Shown here one piece after another: positions 4,998 to 5,012 of a stretch of 5,012 nt of DNA (within the stretch, counting starts at the first letter, position 1; each line of letters begins with the position of its first letter). Made by a program: the position numbers and the translations under genes. Source of the DNA: an uncultured Clostridia bacterium (lineage in GTDB: Bacteria > Bacillota_A > Clostridia > Oscillospirales > Oscillospiraceae); NCBI GenBank assembly GCA_946408145.1, contig CAMJQX010000128.1, positions 1 through 5,012 of the forward strand, in the 5' to 3' direction. A model generated the notes under the pieces. It saw nothing but the letters and a program-made list of their open reading frames with translations, ran no database searches and was not told the origin of the DNA.

Positions 4998-5012
4998 TGA
5001 CCGCCTTGCGCT

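Larger units (their letters stand above)
4216..5012. other. Gene-free, hairpin-rich intergenic region
   Basis: Nearly 800 bases with no credible coding sequence: the open frames lack ribosome sites, cross the palindromes and have no recognisable domain. After the terminator the stretch 4269-4326 shows nothing I can name. From 4327 on it is an almost unbroken series of hairpin-forming repeats, listed separately. No tRNA, rRNA, riboswitch or transposase remnant is recognised. Confidence 0.75.

Overview
The window is GC-rich and densely coded over its first 4.2 kb. Gene content and strong GGAGG-type ribosome binding sites point to a bacterium, most likely a high-GC member of the Clostridia. The short GTAGGGGC...GCCCCTAC palindromes at the right end remind me of gut Oscillospiraceae-like genomes, but that placement rests on style and memory, not on a marker gene.

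Layout. Positions 1-2380, minus strand: a potassium uptake operon, trkA followed by trkH. The two genes overlap by four bases (ATGA), and trkH runs off the left edge just after its fourth selectivity-filter motif begins. Positions 2381-2509: a 129-base divergent control region with two sigma70/SigA-type promoters back to back. Positions 2510-4215, plus strand: a two-gene unit, also joined by an ATGA overlap, coding for a DUF2461/TIGR02453-family protein and a family 2 glycosyltransferase. It is closed by a strong intrinsic terminator at about 4232-4268. Positions 4269-5012: no credible gene. This stretch is packed with hairpin-forming repeats.

How the genes work together. TrkA is the cytosolic nucleotide-sensing gating subunit of the TrkH potassium channel/transporter, so the minus-strand operon encodes the two core parts of one K+ uptake system. 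The plus-strand pair is probably co-transcribed and translationally coupled. The glycosyltransferase presumably adds a sugar to a surface polymer, but its substrate cannot be read from the sequence, and no function is known for the DUF2461 partner. The only link seen between the two operons is the shared promoter region.

The most interesting signal is in the gene-free right end. At least five short palindromic units share a CGTAGGGG/CCCCTACG end but differ in their stem arms. The arm differences are compensatory, so base pairing is kept while sequence changes. I found no evidence for a new defence system, CRISPR array, tRNA/rRNA gene or complete mobile element.
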